A DNA stretch of 64,000 nt, from positions 868,001 through 932,000 of the forward strand of contig NZ_AP018827.1 in assembly GCF_003966695.1 (NCBI RefSeq), in the 5' to 3' direction. The DNA comes from Asticcacaulis excentricus. Its GTDB lineage: Bacteria; Pseudomonadota; Alphaproteobacteria; Caulobacterales; Caulobacteraceae. Position 1 is the stretch's first letter. The number at the start of each line of letters is the position of its first letter. A model generated the notes under the pieces. The model saw only the letters and a program-made list of their open reading frames with translations, had not been told where the DNA came from and searched no databases. The position numbers were made by a program, and so were the translations under genes. This document shows positions 53,155-61,055 of this stretch, one piece after another.

Positions 53155-53276
53155 AATCCCGGTCCTGCCTCCTGACGTATAGATATTTCGCTCACCCGAC
53201 GACCTGACCCTTATCGAATTTCTATCTCCGATCCGACATCTGTTGTCGCCCATCACCGCTCTTGAAAGGATCGATC

Positions 53277-53996
53277 ATGAAGTCCATGGCTTTCGCTACC
53301 GCCCTCGCCCTGCTGGCGACGACCACCGTGCCAACAGGAGTACGCGCGCAATCCATCTCCGCGACCTCCGCTGATGCGGCCTTTACCCTGCCCACCCTGC
53401 CCTATGCGGCAAATGCGCTGGAACCGGCCATTGATGCCGAAACCATGACCATCCATCACGATCGCCATCACAAGGCCTATGTCGATACGCTCAACAAAGC
53501 CATAAACGAGACCCCCGCGCTTAAGGGGAAATCGCTAGCAGAGCTTCTGGCTGGCGCTGGTAGCCTCCCTATGGTGGTGCGCAATAATGCCGGCGGACAC
53601 TGGAACCACAGTTTCTTCTGGCAAACCCTGACCCCTGCGGCGCAGTCCGGCCAGCCGTCTCCGGCACTGGCTAAGGCGATTGCGGATCAATGGGGTTCAC
53701 TCGACGCCTTCAAAGCGGAATTCAAGAAAGCCGGAACCGGCCGTTTCGGATCGGGGTGGGCCTGGCTGATTGTCGGGAAGGACGGCAAACTGGCCATCAC
53801 CTCCACACCCAATCAGGACAATCCGCTGATGGACGTCGCCGAGGTTAAGGGCACGCCAATCCTCGGTAACGATCTTTGGGAGCACGCCTATTATCTGAAG
53901 TATCAAAACAAGCGCGCCGACTATCTCGACGCCTTCTGGCAGATCGTCAACTGGAAGGCCGTATCTGACCGTTATGCCGATGCCATAAAGAAATGA
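53277..53996 (+). CDS. sodB: Exported Fe/Mn superoxide dismutase
   Basis: 239 aa from the ATG at 53277 (GAAAGGA ribosome-binding site). Unlike usual cytoplasmic SodB, it starts with a signal peptide (about 1-24, cut after VRA). Metal ligands: His60 in TIHHDRHHKAY, His111 in GGHWNHSFFW, and the Asp and His of NDLWEHAYY. GGHWNHSFFW with the Gly-rich stretch fits the Fe/Mn family. It should remove superoxide in the periplasm, sensible beside copper and heme redox proteins. Its own promoter region carries island box D. Confidence 0.92.
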   Translation: MKSMAFATALALLATTTVPTGVRAQSISATSADAAFTLPTLPYAANALEPAIDAETMTIHHDRHHKAYVDTLNKAINETPALKGKSLAELLAGAGSLPMVVRNNAGGHWNHSFFWQTLTPAAQSGQPSPALAKAIADQWGSLDAFKAEFKKAGTGRFGSGWAWLIVGKDGKLAITSTPNQDNPLMDVAEVKGTPILGNDLWEHAYYLKYQNKRADYLDAFWQIVNWKAVSDRYADAIKK

Positions 53997-54001
53997 GCCA
54001 G

Positions 54002-54027
54002 TGCCCGGCCACCACGGCCGGGCATTT
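54002..54027 (+). terminator. Terminator of sodB
   Basis: 9-bp stem TGCCCGGCC / GGCCGGGCA with a 5-nt loop, followed by TTT, 5 bp after the sodB stop codon. Confidence 0.75.
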
Positions 54028-54111
54028 CCCTACAAAGGATCTGGGAGGCGGTTACTCTTCCGATCTCTCCAAGTGACCTCTATAGCCAGCGGAAAACCCG
54101 GAAACTCGATT

Positions 54112-54552
54112 TTACGTCTTTTCGAAGAATTCAGGGAGGCGACCTTCCACGGCTTTCAACTCAGCCCCGGAGATGGTGAGCCAGGCGAGTTGCAGACCAT
54201 AAAAGAACATCAGGAGCGAAAAGGGTAACGAGAACGGCTCGTGCTCTTTGGCGAACCACAACGCACGTGATGCGAGGGTCAGTGCTGATGCGCCAGGCAC
54301 CCAGATAAGTAGCGACTGGAAAGGATGCAGATCGAACAGATTATGAAACGTCGCTTTTAGGGCCTGCCAGAAACAATAGACCGCTGACAAGGCCAGAGCC
54401 GCCACCGCGACCGCCGTCGAGAAGGGTTTATTGCCCGAAAAGATTACGACGAGCGCGAACAATGAGACATTGATCAAAGTCACGCGATGTCGACGTGAGG
54501 CGAACCAAAGCCAAAGATTGGAAGGTCCTGCAAAAGTCGGTCGTGAAGTCAT
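54112..54552 (-). CDS. Small four-helix membrane protein of the island
   Basis: 146 aa. Hydrophobic segments at about 22-40, 44-66, 80-100 and 105-128, with a charged C-terminus. Several Trp and Phe residues but no catalytic or metal-binding motif. I do not recognise the family. It has its own copy of the island box (E) 70 bp upstream, which places it in the same regulon as the TonB receptors and regBA. Confidence 0.7.
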   Translation of the reverse strand: MTSRPTFAGPSNLWLWFASRRHRVTLINVSLFALVVIFSGNKPFSTAVAVAALALSAVYCFWQALKATFHNLFDLHPFQSLLIWVPGASALTLASRALWFAKEHEPFSLPFSLLMFFYGLQLAWLTISGAELKAVEGRLPEFFEKT

Positions 54553-54615
54553 AAATGGAGAGCCCCGCAGTCAGTGTAGACGGCGGCGTATCCCTTTAAG
54601 AGGCTTGTGAGAACT

Positions 54616-54628
54616 GGACAAAGTGTCA
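54616..54628 (-). promoter_or_regulatory. Island box E (one mismatch) before the small membrane protein
   Basis: GGACAAAGTGTCA: one half-site perfect, the other with one substitution. Centred 70 bp before the ATG at 54552. Confidence 0.6.
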
Positions 54629-54630
54629 TT

Positions 54631-54660
54631 GGACATTCCGCCCCATGGGACGGAATGTCC
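54631..54660. repeat. 30-bp palindrome downstream of metY
   Basis: Arms GGACATTCCG and CGGAATGTCC around CCCCATGGGA; only one base pair breaks the symmetry of the whole. It is 24 bp after the metY stop codon and 2 bp from box E. It could be the metY terminator, an extra operator (its ends are GGACA and TGTCC), or both. Confidence 0.55.
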
Positions 54661-54684
54661 TTTCACCGTTATCGCATCTGCCGT

Positions 54685-55962
54685 TTACCCGGCCGCGCGG
54701 TTAAGAGCCTGATCAATGTCGGCGATAATGTCGTCGACATGTTCGATGCCAATCGACAACCGCACAAGATCTTCTGAAACCCCGGCCTTGGCCAGTTCCT
54801 CAGCGTTCAACTGACGGTGTGTCGTGGAGGCTGGATGGCAGGCGAGCGACTTGGCATCCCCGATATTCACCAGTCGGTAGATAAGCTGCAAGGCGTCGAT
54901 GAAGCGGGCCCCGGCTTCGCGCCCGCCCTTGAGGCCAAAGGACACAATGCCCGACCCCTGACCCTTGGTGTAGACCTCAGCCAAAGCCTTATAGCGATTG
55001 TCTTTCAGCCCGGCGTAATTGACCCAGGCGACACCCGGATGCTTGGTGAGATACTCGGCGACCGCCTGCGCATTGGCGCAATGCCTTTCGATACGCAGCC
55101 CAAGGGTTTCTAGTCCCGAAAGGATGAGAAACGCATTGTGGGGCGACAGAGCCGCGCCCTTATTACGCAGCGGAACCACGCGGCAGCGACCAATATAGGC
55201 CGCCGGCCCCAGAGCCTCTGTGTAGACAACGCCATGATAGGACGGGTCTGGTTCGTTCAGACACTTGAAGCGGGCCTTTTCTTTCACCCAGTCGAACCGT
55301 CCAGAGTCGACGATTATGCCCCCAATAGCATTGCCGTGGCCACCGATGTATTTTGTCAGGGAGTGCACAACAATATCGGCCCCGAAATCAAAAGGCCGGC
55401 ATAGGAAGGGCGTCGCCACCGTGTTATCGACGATAACCGGCACACCGTGCCGATGGGCAATCTCACTGACGCGGCGAATATCCACGATGTTACCCGCCGG
55501 ATTACCAATGGACTCGATGAAGACCGCCTTGGTCTTTTCATCAATCAGACGGTCAAGGGCATCGAAGTCATCGGCATCGAACAGCCGCACCTCAATCCCC
55601 TGACGCGGAAAGGTATGGACGAAAAGATTATAGGTGCCCCCATAAAGCTGGCTGACGGAGACGATGTTGTCGCCGGCATCGGTAATCGCCTCAATCGCAT
55701 AGGTAATGGCCGCCATGCCCGAACTGACGCAAAGCCCGGCCACACCGCCCTCCAGTTCGGCCACCCGCTGCTCCAGAACGGCGGTAGTGGGGTTCATGAT
55801 CCGCGTGTAGATGTTGCCGGCGACTTTCAGATCAAACAGGTCAGCCCCGTGCTGGGTATCATCGAACGTGTAGGATGTCGTCTGATAGATGGGAACAGCC
55901 GCCGAACGCTGCGGCGCTTCGGGCTTATAGCCGTGGTGAATGGCGAGGGTTTCGGGCTTCAT
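54685..55962 (-). CDS. metY: O-acetylhomoserine sulfhydrylase/aminocarboxypropyltransferase
   Basis: 425 aa, a PLP-dependent Cys/Met-metabolism enzyme that makes homocysteine from O-acetylhomoserine and sulfide. The PLP lysine is Lys204 in HSLTKYIGGHGN; SGMAAITYAIEAITDAGDN and QLYGGTYNLF are typical of MetY rather than MetB/MetC, as is the length. It is a single-gene unit inside the island with a degenerate box 35-47 bp upstream. Sulfur amino acid supply under copper or oxidative stress would be a rationale, but that is inference. Confidence 0.93.
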   Translation of the reverse strand: MKPETLAIHHGYKPEAPQRSAAVPIYQTTSYTFDDTQHGADLFDLKVAGNIYTRIMNPTTAVLEQRVAELEGGVAGLCVSSGMAAITYAIEAITDAGDNIVSVSQLYGGTYNLFVHTFPRQGIEVRLFDADDFDALDRLIDEKTKAVFIESIGNPAGNIVDIRRVSEIAHRHGVPVIVDNTVATPFLCRPFDFGADIVVHSLTKYIGGHGNAIGGIIVDSGRFDWVKEKARFKCLNEPDPSYHGVVYTEALGPAAYIGRCRVVPLRNKGAALSPHNAFLILSGLETLGLRIERHCANAQAVAEYLTKHPGVAWVNYAGLKDNRYKALAEVYTKGQGSGIVSFGLKGGREAGARFIDALQLIYRLVNIGDAKSLACHPASTTHRQLNAEELAKAGVSEDLVRLSIGIEHVDDIIADIDQALNRAAG

Positions 55963-56231
55963 GGTGACCTCTCTGTGAGACTGAAACGTGTGAAGTGGAA
56001 TGCCTGTCCATTGGCGTCGGTGCCGCGGCCTTAGGGGCCTTGTTCTGCAAGCTCACGCGTGAGGCTGAAAACGACCCAGGCTACTGACGCAGCCAGACTT
56101 TTCCCATTGTTATTATGGACTTAGCAAACATCTTATTCCTACCACTGCGTATTTAATTGTGTAAGGAAGAAATGCTCGCTGCATAGAATAGGCGGTCTAA
56201 TCTGACCGAGGCACACGCTGGTGCTGGGCAT
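55963..56231 (-). other. metY leader region
   Basis: 269 bp between metY and the PepSY gene. Near metY there is a degenerate island box (55997-56009), a GGCC-TTAGG-GGCC hairpin (56027-56039) and a CTCACGCGTGAG palindrome (56052-56063). The leader looks structured, but I cannot fit it to a SAM-II or other known riboswitch consensus by eye. The part near 56100-56180 is AT-rich and holds nothing I recognise. Confidence 0.35.
55997..56009 (-). promoter_or_regulatory. Degenerate island box before metY
   Basis: GGAATGCCTGTCC: one perfect half-site (TGTCC), the other matches 3 of 5. Centred 41 bp before the metY ATG. Weak evidence alone; noted because the other six units carry better copies. Confidence 0.3.
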
Positions 56232-57323
56232 CTACGAGTGCATGCGCCGGATCAGGTAGCGGGTCAGACCCGTTGCAAACAGAAGGATCGGGAACAGGCC
56301 TGCAAACATGACTACGAGGCGCCCAAAAAGTCCAAAGGCCTCACCGGTATGGAGGGGATGTAGCCAGTTCAGAATGATATCTGAGGCGCTGTCATGGGCG
56401 GGGTTGCGAGTGGCAATGACCTCGCCTGTGTCGGCCCTCAACCAGACCGTCGTTCGCGGAAAGCGCTGAGACGGTTCAAAGCGCTGTGCCATGATGATCC
56501 GGTAGGTCCCGGCACCCTCACCCGGCGTCTCAATCCAGCGGATGCGCGCCGTTGGAAACACTTTAGCGGCGGTGCGCATGGCGTCATCGACGGTTATCCG
56601 CGTGGGCACTTGCGCATAGGGTGTGAGGTCGGGTGCCTTAAATGTCGGTGCAAGCGCATTCAGCCCCGGACGGAACCATTCCGGTGCAGCCAGGAGGCTG
56701 CCGGTCACGCAGAAGAGCAGTAAAAAAGCAGCCCCCATTACCCCCATGAGCCGATGCCATTCAAACGAAGTGCGTATCCAGTGATACGGCTGATTGATTT
56801 GAAGGCTGGCCTTCAATCGCCCTTTGCGGGGCCACCAGAGCCATAGACCGGCGAGGATCAGACAGATGCCGATTAGCCCCACAGATGCGACGATTACCTT
56901 ACCTGGGCCATCAATGAGCAGGTGATAATGCAGGTCATAGACAAATGTGACAAAGAAGCGGCCCCATACAGCGGTGCGGACGACCTCCATGCGGGTCGGA
57001 TCGACCCAGACGATGAGGGGCGCAAAGGCCCGATCCTGAGTCTCAATAGGCTTATAGTACCGGGCAGAGATAACCCCGCCGGCTTGAGGCACTTCAATGC
57101 GCCATGGCCCCGCCCGGTCTGGTTCGGCTTTGCGGAGGGTTTGATAGACCGCCTCGTAACTGTCTGGTCTTGCGTGTGTGGGCACGGCTCGCAAGGAGGC
57201 GTGCGCGGTGGCATCTATCTCGACATAAAAGCTCAGGACCATACCGGTCAGGCCCAACAGCAGCAGAAACCCACCGACCGTCAGACCCAACCACCTGTGC
57301 AAACGCCTCAGTCCACCTCTCAT
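56232..57323 (-). CDS. PepSY-domain membrane protein of the second TBDR-PepSY module
   Basis: 363 aa. Membrane segments at about 12-34, 145-168, 190-215 and 335-355 with periplasmic PepSY-like regions between (VDDAMRTAAKVFPTARIRWIETPGEGAGTYRIIMAQ). HRWLG near the N-terminus and DLHYHLLI are family-typical His-containing motifs. It lacks the His-rich insertion of the other PepSY protein here. It begins 5 bp after its TonB receptor gene, mirroring the module at 38.5-42.2 kb. Confidence 0.87.
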   Translation of the reverse strand: MRGGLRRLHRWLGLTVGGFLLLLGLTGMVLSFYVEIDATAHASLRAVPTHARPDSYEAVYQTLRKAEPDRAGPWRIEVPQAGGVISARYYKPIETQDRAFAPLIVWVDPTRMEVVRTAVWGRFFVTFVYDLHYHLLIDGPGKVIVASVGLIGICLILAGLWLWWPRKGRLKASLQINQPYHWIRTSFEWHRLMGVMGAAFLLLFCVTGSLLAAPEWFRPGLNALAPTFKAPDLTPYAQVPTRITVDDAMRTAAKVFPTARIRWIETPGEGAGTYRIIMAQRFEPSQRFPRTTVWLRADTGEVIATRNPAHDSASDIILNWLHPLHTGEAFGLFGRLVVMFAGLFPILLFATGLTRYLIRRMHS

Positions 57324-57328
57324 TCGAG

Positions 57329-59359
57329 TCAGTACTTAAGTCGAAGCGAAAGGTAGGCCGCGCGGGGATCCGCCGGAGAATGCAAGGTTTGGCTCCCGTC
57401 CCACCACACATATTCGGAATAGGCATCCGTCAGGTTCTTCACCTCGGCCTGAACGTCAATCCTGGAGGTCAGTGCGTACACCACAGTGGCATTCACCTTT
57501 GAATAGGCACCAAAGCGACCGGTTGTATTGGTTTGCTCGAGATAATAGCTATCCTGAGCATTTCCGGCCAGGGACACCAACAGTTTTGATGTGGCCTGCC
57601 AGTCGACCCCGAGCGTGTAAATATGTGCCGGCACATGATCAATCGTCTTGCCGAGCGCCGCGGGCACTGCCGGGTCTGGTGTAATGATCTTTGCCTTCTG
57701 CCAGGCCAGTGCCCCCCACAGACTGAGCGTGGGCGTCACCTTCGCCGATACCTGAACATCGACACCTTCGCGTCGGGTGGCACCCAGATTTTCCGAGTCG
57801 CCCAAGGGATCATTCAGCTTGCGCTTGACCTCACCGGTGGCCTCCTGTTGCCAGACGGCAATACGACCGTTGACGGCCTTATGGCTAAATTTCAGACCGG
57901 CTTCCCACCCTTCATTGATAGACGGTTCGAGATCAACGGTGCGCGGTGGGATAAGATAGCTGCCCGATCCAACGCCGATCTGGAACGTGCGTCCCCAGTT
58001 GGCATAGCCCAGAACCTGCGGTGAAATCGCATAACTCACGCTCAACTTGGGCTGAGAGATCGTGCCATAATCATTGACCGGGGCCGCGACCCCACTGCGG
58101 TAATCGTAATAGCCACCCCTGATCTGATCCAGACGGACGGCCGGAACGATGCGCAGTCGAGACGTTGGCTCCAGAACCGCCTGAATATAGGCACCATAGG
58201 TATCCAGTCCATAGGCCTGATTGCGCGTTTGCGAGGTTCTTGAGCGTTGCACGGTCAGATAACGCTGGCTGATCACGTCCTGAGTCTGGAGGTCTGCCCC
58301 CGCCTCAAGGGTAACCGCCTGCCAGCCCTGCACCGGTACCGTCAGCAGCACGCGCGCCGTGACGCCCGACTGCTTTTCGCTCGCGATACGTTCCTGTTGC
58401 GAGGCTGAAGCAGAGAAACGGATGTAGCGGGTGTCATCGAACCGATTGTGATAGGCCCGCACCTCTGTCGTCAGGTTCTCGCCAATAGCGCCGTCATAGC
58501 CCACAATAATCTGAGACAGGGTCCGCTCATCGCCGTCTGTTTGGGAAATCCCGTAGGAGAGTTGCGGTCTGGTCCGCGCATCTGCGCCCGTCAGATACCC
58601 CGGTTCATCAGCCGTAACGGTGTAGTAGCGTCCCGACACCCACAGATGGCTCGCCCCCGAAGGGGTCGTATAGCCCAGTTTGGCAGACGCACCTTTACGC
58701 TCCATATGCGCGTGATCCCGGAAGCCGTCTGATTGTCGCCAGTTGAGCGCGTAGTTTTGGGTCAGGGCGCCGGACTGTATCCCTAAGGCCGTCTGCACCT
58801 CTTGCGTAGAGAAGCTGCCCACAGTGATCCGGGCCAGGCGATAGTCGCCGCCTGAGCGCGTCGTGAGACTGGCGTTACCGGCGATGTTATTTAGTCCGTA
58901 GCGCGGATCAACCGTCCCTCGCACGAGTTCTGCGGCTGTGATTTCCAGAGGGAACACACTGTCTATAAAGGTGATGGCACCATCATTGGTGTTTGACGGC
59001 ACACCATCAATCAACAGCTTGACGGCATTGAGTTCGCCCTCACCATTGAAACCCCGGATCGAAAACCGCCCAGACGAGGTGCCTTGTCCGAAATCCGTCA
59101 GTAGAACGCCCGGCAGTCTGCCAAAAAGCGCCCAGCTATTCTCCACCGTTTCGGCCTCAATCGCCTTGGCAGACAAGACATCCACTGAGGTATAGAGGCG
59201 CGATCGGATCGTGGTGCGCCGGGCCGCGACAATCACCTCCTCGGCCTGCCCCACATTGAATCGCGTATCCTGAGGCACTGTCTCCGGATCAGACTGCGCC
59301 AGAGCCGACGTCGCGATCAGGGGAAAAAGGCAGGCTGTTATGAAAAGTACGCGCTTCAT
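57329..59359 (-). CDS. TonB-dependent receptor of the second TBDR-PepSY module
   Basis: 676 aa from the ATG at 59359 (MKRVLFITACLFPLIATSALA signal peptide); Met at 59368 is an alternative start. TonB box AEEVIVAARR, plug with WALFGRLPGVLLTDFGQGTSSGRFSIRGFNGEGE and VRGTVDPRYGLNNIAGNASL, barrel ending AAYLSLRLKY. No STN domain. It is the first gene of a receptor-PepSY pair, under island box F. The ligand is unknown; a metal chelate is likely from context. Confidence 0.9.
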   Translation of the reverse strand: MKRVLFITACLFPLIATSALAQSDPETVPQDTRFNVGQAEEVIVAARRTTIRSRLYTSVDVLSAKAIEAETVENSWALFGRLPGVLLTDFGQGTSSGRFSIRGFNGEGELNAVKLLIDGVPSNTNDGAITFIDSVFPLEITAAELVRGTVDPRYGLNNIAGNASLTTRSGGDYRLARITVGSFSTQEVQTALGIQSGALTQNYALNWRQSDGFRDHAHMERKGASAKLGYTTPSGASHLWVSGRYYTVTADEPGYLTGADARTRPQLSYGISQTDGDERTLSQIIVGYDGAIGENLTTEVRAYHNRFDDTRYIRFSASASQQERIASEKQSGVTARVLLTVPVQGWQAVTLEAGADLQTQDVISQRYLTVQRSRTSQTRNQAYGLDTYGAYIQAVLEPTSRLRIVPAVRLDQIRGGYYDYRSGVAAPVNDYGTISQPKLSVSYAISPQVLGYANWGRTFQIGVGSGSYLIPPRTVDLEPSINEGWEAGLKFSHKAVNGRIAVWQQEATGEVKRKLNDPLGDSENLGATRREGVDVQVSAKVTPTLSLWGALAWQKAKIITPDPAVPAALGKTIDHVPAHIYTLGVDWQATSKLLVSLAGNAQDSYYLEQTNTTGRFGAYSKVNATVVYALTSRIDVQAEVKNLTDAYSEYVWWDGSQTLHSPADPRAAYLSLRLKY

Positions 59360-59417
59360 TTTGGTCATCCATTGTCGATGCTGCGCCGGGTAGCGGTCCC
59401 TGAGCGCAACATCGATT

Positions 59418-59430
59418 GGACAAAATGTCC
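59418..59430 (-). promoter_or_regulatory. Island box F (GGACA-N3-TGTCC) before TBDR-PepSY module 2
   Basis: Perfect palindrome GGACAAAATGTCC centred 65 bp before the receptor ATG; the same 13 bases as box A. Confidence 0.7.
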
Positions 59431-59483
59431 CAACACATGGGGTTATGGCCCCGAAGGCGAAATCCGTATAAAAGCTGTGTGTA

Positions 59484-59653
59484 TCGGCGTCCACTCCGGG
59501 ACGTCCTCATCCCGTTTTAACCGCCAGATTTGCAACAGTAAACTCTGGAATGCCTGGGTCCCGATCGGTGCCGATCGGGACCCAGGCATTCCAAATATCT
59601 CATCGAAATCATATGGTTATTGAAATTACCGTGGTCTCTCTTTTGACGCCGAT
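59484..59653 (+). repeat. Palindromic 170-bp repeat, copy 2 (right flank of the island)
   Basis: Colinear with copy 1 (37580-37750) and in the same orientation, with terminal inverted repeats ATCGGCGTC / GACGCCGAT. The central palindrome (59546-59593) has perfect 23-bp arms and a 2-nt centre. Short open frames across it are by-products of the repeat. It ends 27 bp before the left inverted repeat of the IS element. Confidence 0.8.
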
Positions 59654-59693
59654 CTACAGGCCAAGAAATGGGGAGCATGTGTGGACGGCTCCC

Positions 59694-59927
59694 TATTGGC
59701 AAGAAGATTTTGGTGTATTGATATCGGTCGGGTGCAGGCATGTGTCCGGCCTTTTGATGCGGCCGTTCATTGCCGCTGGCCCTGATGTATTCCGCAGATT
59801 GGATCCCAGACACGTCATCGCGCTTTTTTTGCGCCAGCTCCCAACGACGGGTTTTTCCAATCTCGGTATCGACCGCATTCATCACACCATCAGCACCTCA
59901 CCAATTCGCTGAACCTGCGCAGGTGGC
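59694..59927 (-). ncRNA. Candidate IS1111 bridge RNA region
   Basis: 234-nt non-coding end between the transposase stop codon and the subterminal repeat. In IS1111-type elements the guide (bridge/seek) RNA is encoded at this transposase-distal 3' end. I cannot delimit the RNA or its two loops by eye; the call rests on position and size. Confidence 0.4.
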
Positions 59928-60953
59928 CTACGCGGTCATTCCGTTAAAGCGTGTTCCGTTCACCATGAGCGCCCAGGCAATGCGCGCCATCTTGTTGGCC
60001 ATAGCAACGGCCACTACGGTGTACGGTTTTCGAGACAACATTCCAGCACCCCACGCCGCTGTCGTCGATTTTGCGCTTTTGCTAAATCGCAAGACGGCCG
60101 CCGCACCCACGACCAGCAATCGTCGGATATAGGGATCGCCCTGCTTGGTGATTTTGCCAAGCCGCTCTTTTCCTCCAGACGAGTTTTGACGCGGCACAAG
60201 GCCAAGCCAGGCGGCAAGCTGCCGGCCCGATTTGAACAAAGATGCATCAGCTACCGTAGCGGCGATAGCGCTGGCCGTAATCGGGCCAATCCCGGGTATA
60301 GTCTCAAGCCTTTGGCTGAGATCATTCGACCGGTGCCAAGCCAATATCTGCTTATCCACCTCGCCAACCTGCAGGTCCAGGTCCCGCAATTGTTGGGCGA
60401 TCGGGAGTAAGGCTGTACGAGCGACTGTGGTGATCATGTCGTGGTCTTCGTCTTCCACTAAGGCTAACAGCATATCAACGCCGCGGGCACCCAGCTGGGT
60501 CACGAGCCCAAGTTCGGCAAGGTGCCCCCTAAGGGCGTTTACAAGCATAGTCCGTTGCCGAATGAGGAGTTCGCGGACGCGGTGAAGCATCAGCACGCTT
60601 TGCTGTTCCTCGGTCTTCACCGGCACAAAGCGCATCGTCGGCCGAGTGACTGCCTCGCATATGGCTTCGGCATCAGCGGCATCATTCTTTTGTCGCTTCA
60701 CGTAAGGCTTCACATAAGCTGCCGGAATGAGTTTGACTTGGTGGCCCAAATCAATCAGTTGCCGCGCCCAGAAATGAGCTGTAGCGCACGCTTCAATACC
60801 GATTAGGCAGGATGGAAGCCCTGCGAAAAAGGCTCCAACCTCGTTTCGACGTAACTTTCGTCGAAAAACAACCGCCCCATCGGCCGCTATCCCATGGGCT
60901 TGGAAAACATGCTTGGCAATATCAAGACCGATCGTGGTAACCTCTTTCATGGA
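59928..60953 (-). CDS. IS110/IS1111-family transposase
   Basis: 341 aa from the ATG at 60953 (MKEVTTIGLDIAKHVFQ). N-terminal RuvC-like DEDD domain: Asp in GLDIAKH, Glu in IGIEACATAHFW, and the two Asp in KNDAADAEAICEA. C-terminal Tnp20 domain: IPGIGPITASAIAA, and the serine-containing LAAWLGLVPRQNSSGGKERLG, DPYIRRLLVVGA. All catalytic positions look intact and the length is normal, so it may be active. IS110 transposases are guided by an RNA encoded in the element. Confidence 0.94.
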   Translation of the reverse strand, partial: SMKEVTTIGLDIAKHVFQAHGIAADGAVVFRRKLRRNEVGAFFAGLPSCLIGIEACATAHFWARQLIDLGHQVKLIPAAYVKPYVKRQKNDAADAEAICEAVTRPTMRFVPVKTEEQQSVLMLHRVRELLIRQRTMLVNALRGHLAELGLVTQLGARGVDMLLALVEDEDHDMITTVARTALLPIAQQLRDLDLQVGEVDKQILAWHRSNDLSQRLETIPGIGPITASAIAATVADASLFKSGRQLAAWLGLVPRQNSSGGKERLGKITKQGDPYIRRLLVVGAAAVLRFSKSAKSTTAAWGAGMLSRKPYTVVAVAMANKMARIAWALMVNGTRFNGMTA

Positions 60954-61055
60954 TGGCTCTCCAATGTTGTGACCTTTGACAGCCACAGTATGGCACCTAG
61001 ATGCCGGGAGCGGGAGCCGTCCACCCCATCACGTCATTAGGGGCCAGAGCCAACT

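Larger units (their letters stand above)
52971..53276. other. Divergent control region between the copper operon and sodB
   Basis: 306 bp with no gene. It contains box C (53037-53049) near the receptor operon and box D (53142-53154) near sodB, 93 bp apart in the clear between divergent genes. Confidence 0.7.
59681..61024 (-). mobile_element. IS110-family element of the IS1111 type
   Basis: Subterminal inverted repeats of 13 bp, perfect: GTGGACGGCTCCC at 59681-59693 and its complement at 61012-61024. Between them lies one DEDD transposase gene. The span of 1344 bp plus short outer ends fits IS1111-type elements. The exact tips cannot be set without an empty site. It lies immediately right of repeat copy 2. 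Confidence 0.8.

Noticed and set aside
54055-54066. 12-mer CTCTTCCGATCT identical to the end of a common sequencing adapter
   Set aside because: Only 12 bases match and flanks do not; a chance match cannot be excluded and the surrounding genes are intact, so I do not call an assembly artefact.
55963-56070. SAM-II or similar riboswitch before metY
   Set aside because: Hairpins exist, but the conserved core of SAM-II or other SAM-sensing RNAs cannot be recognised.
59517-59885. 122-codon minus-strand frame, and its counterpart at 37614-38009
   Set aside because: Both run through the palindromic repeat and share their C-terminal translation only because of it; not genes.
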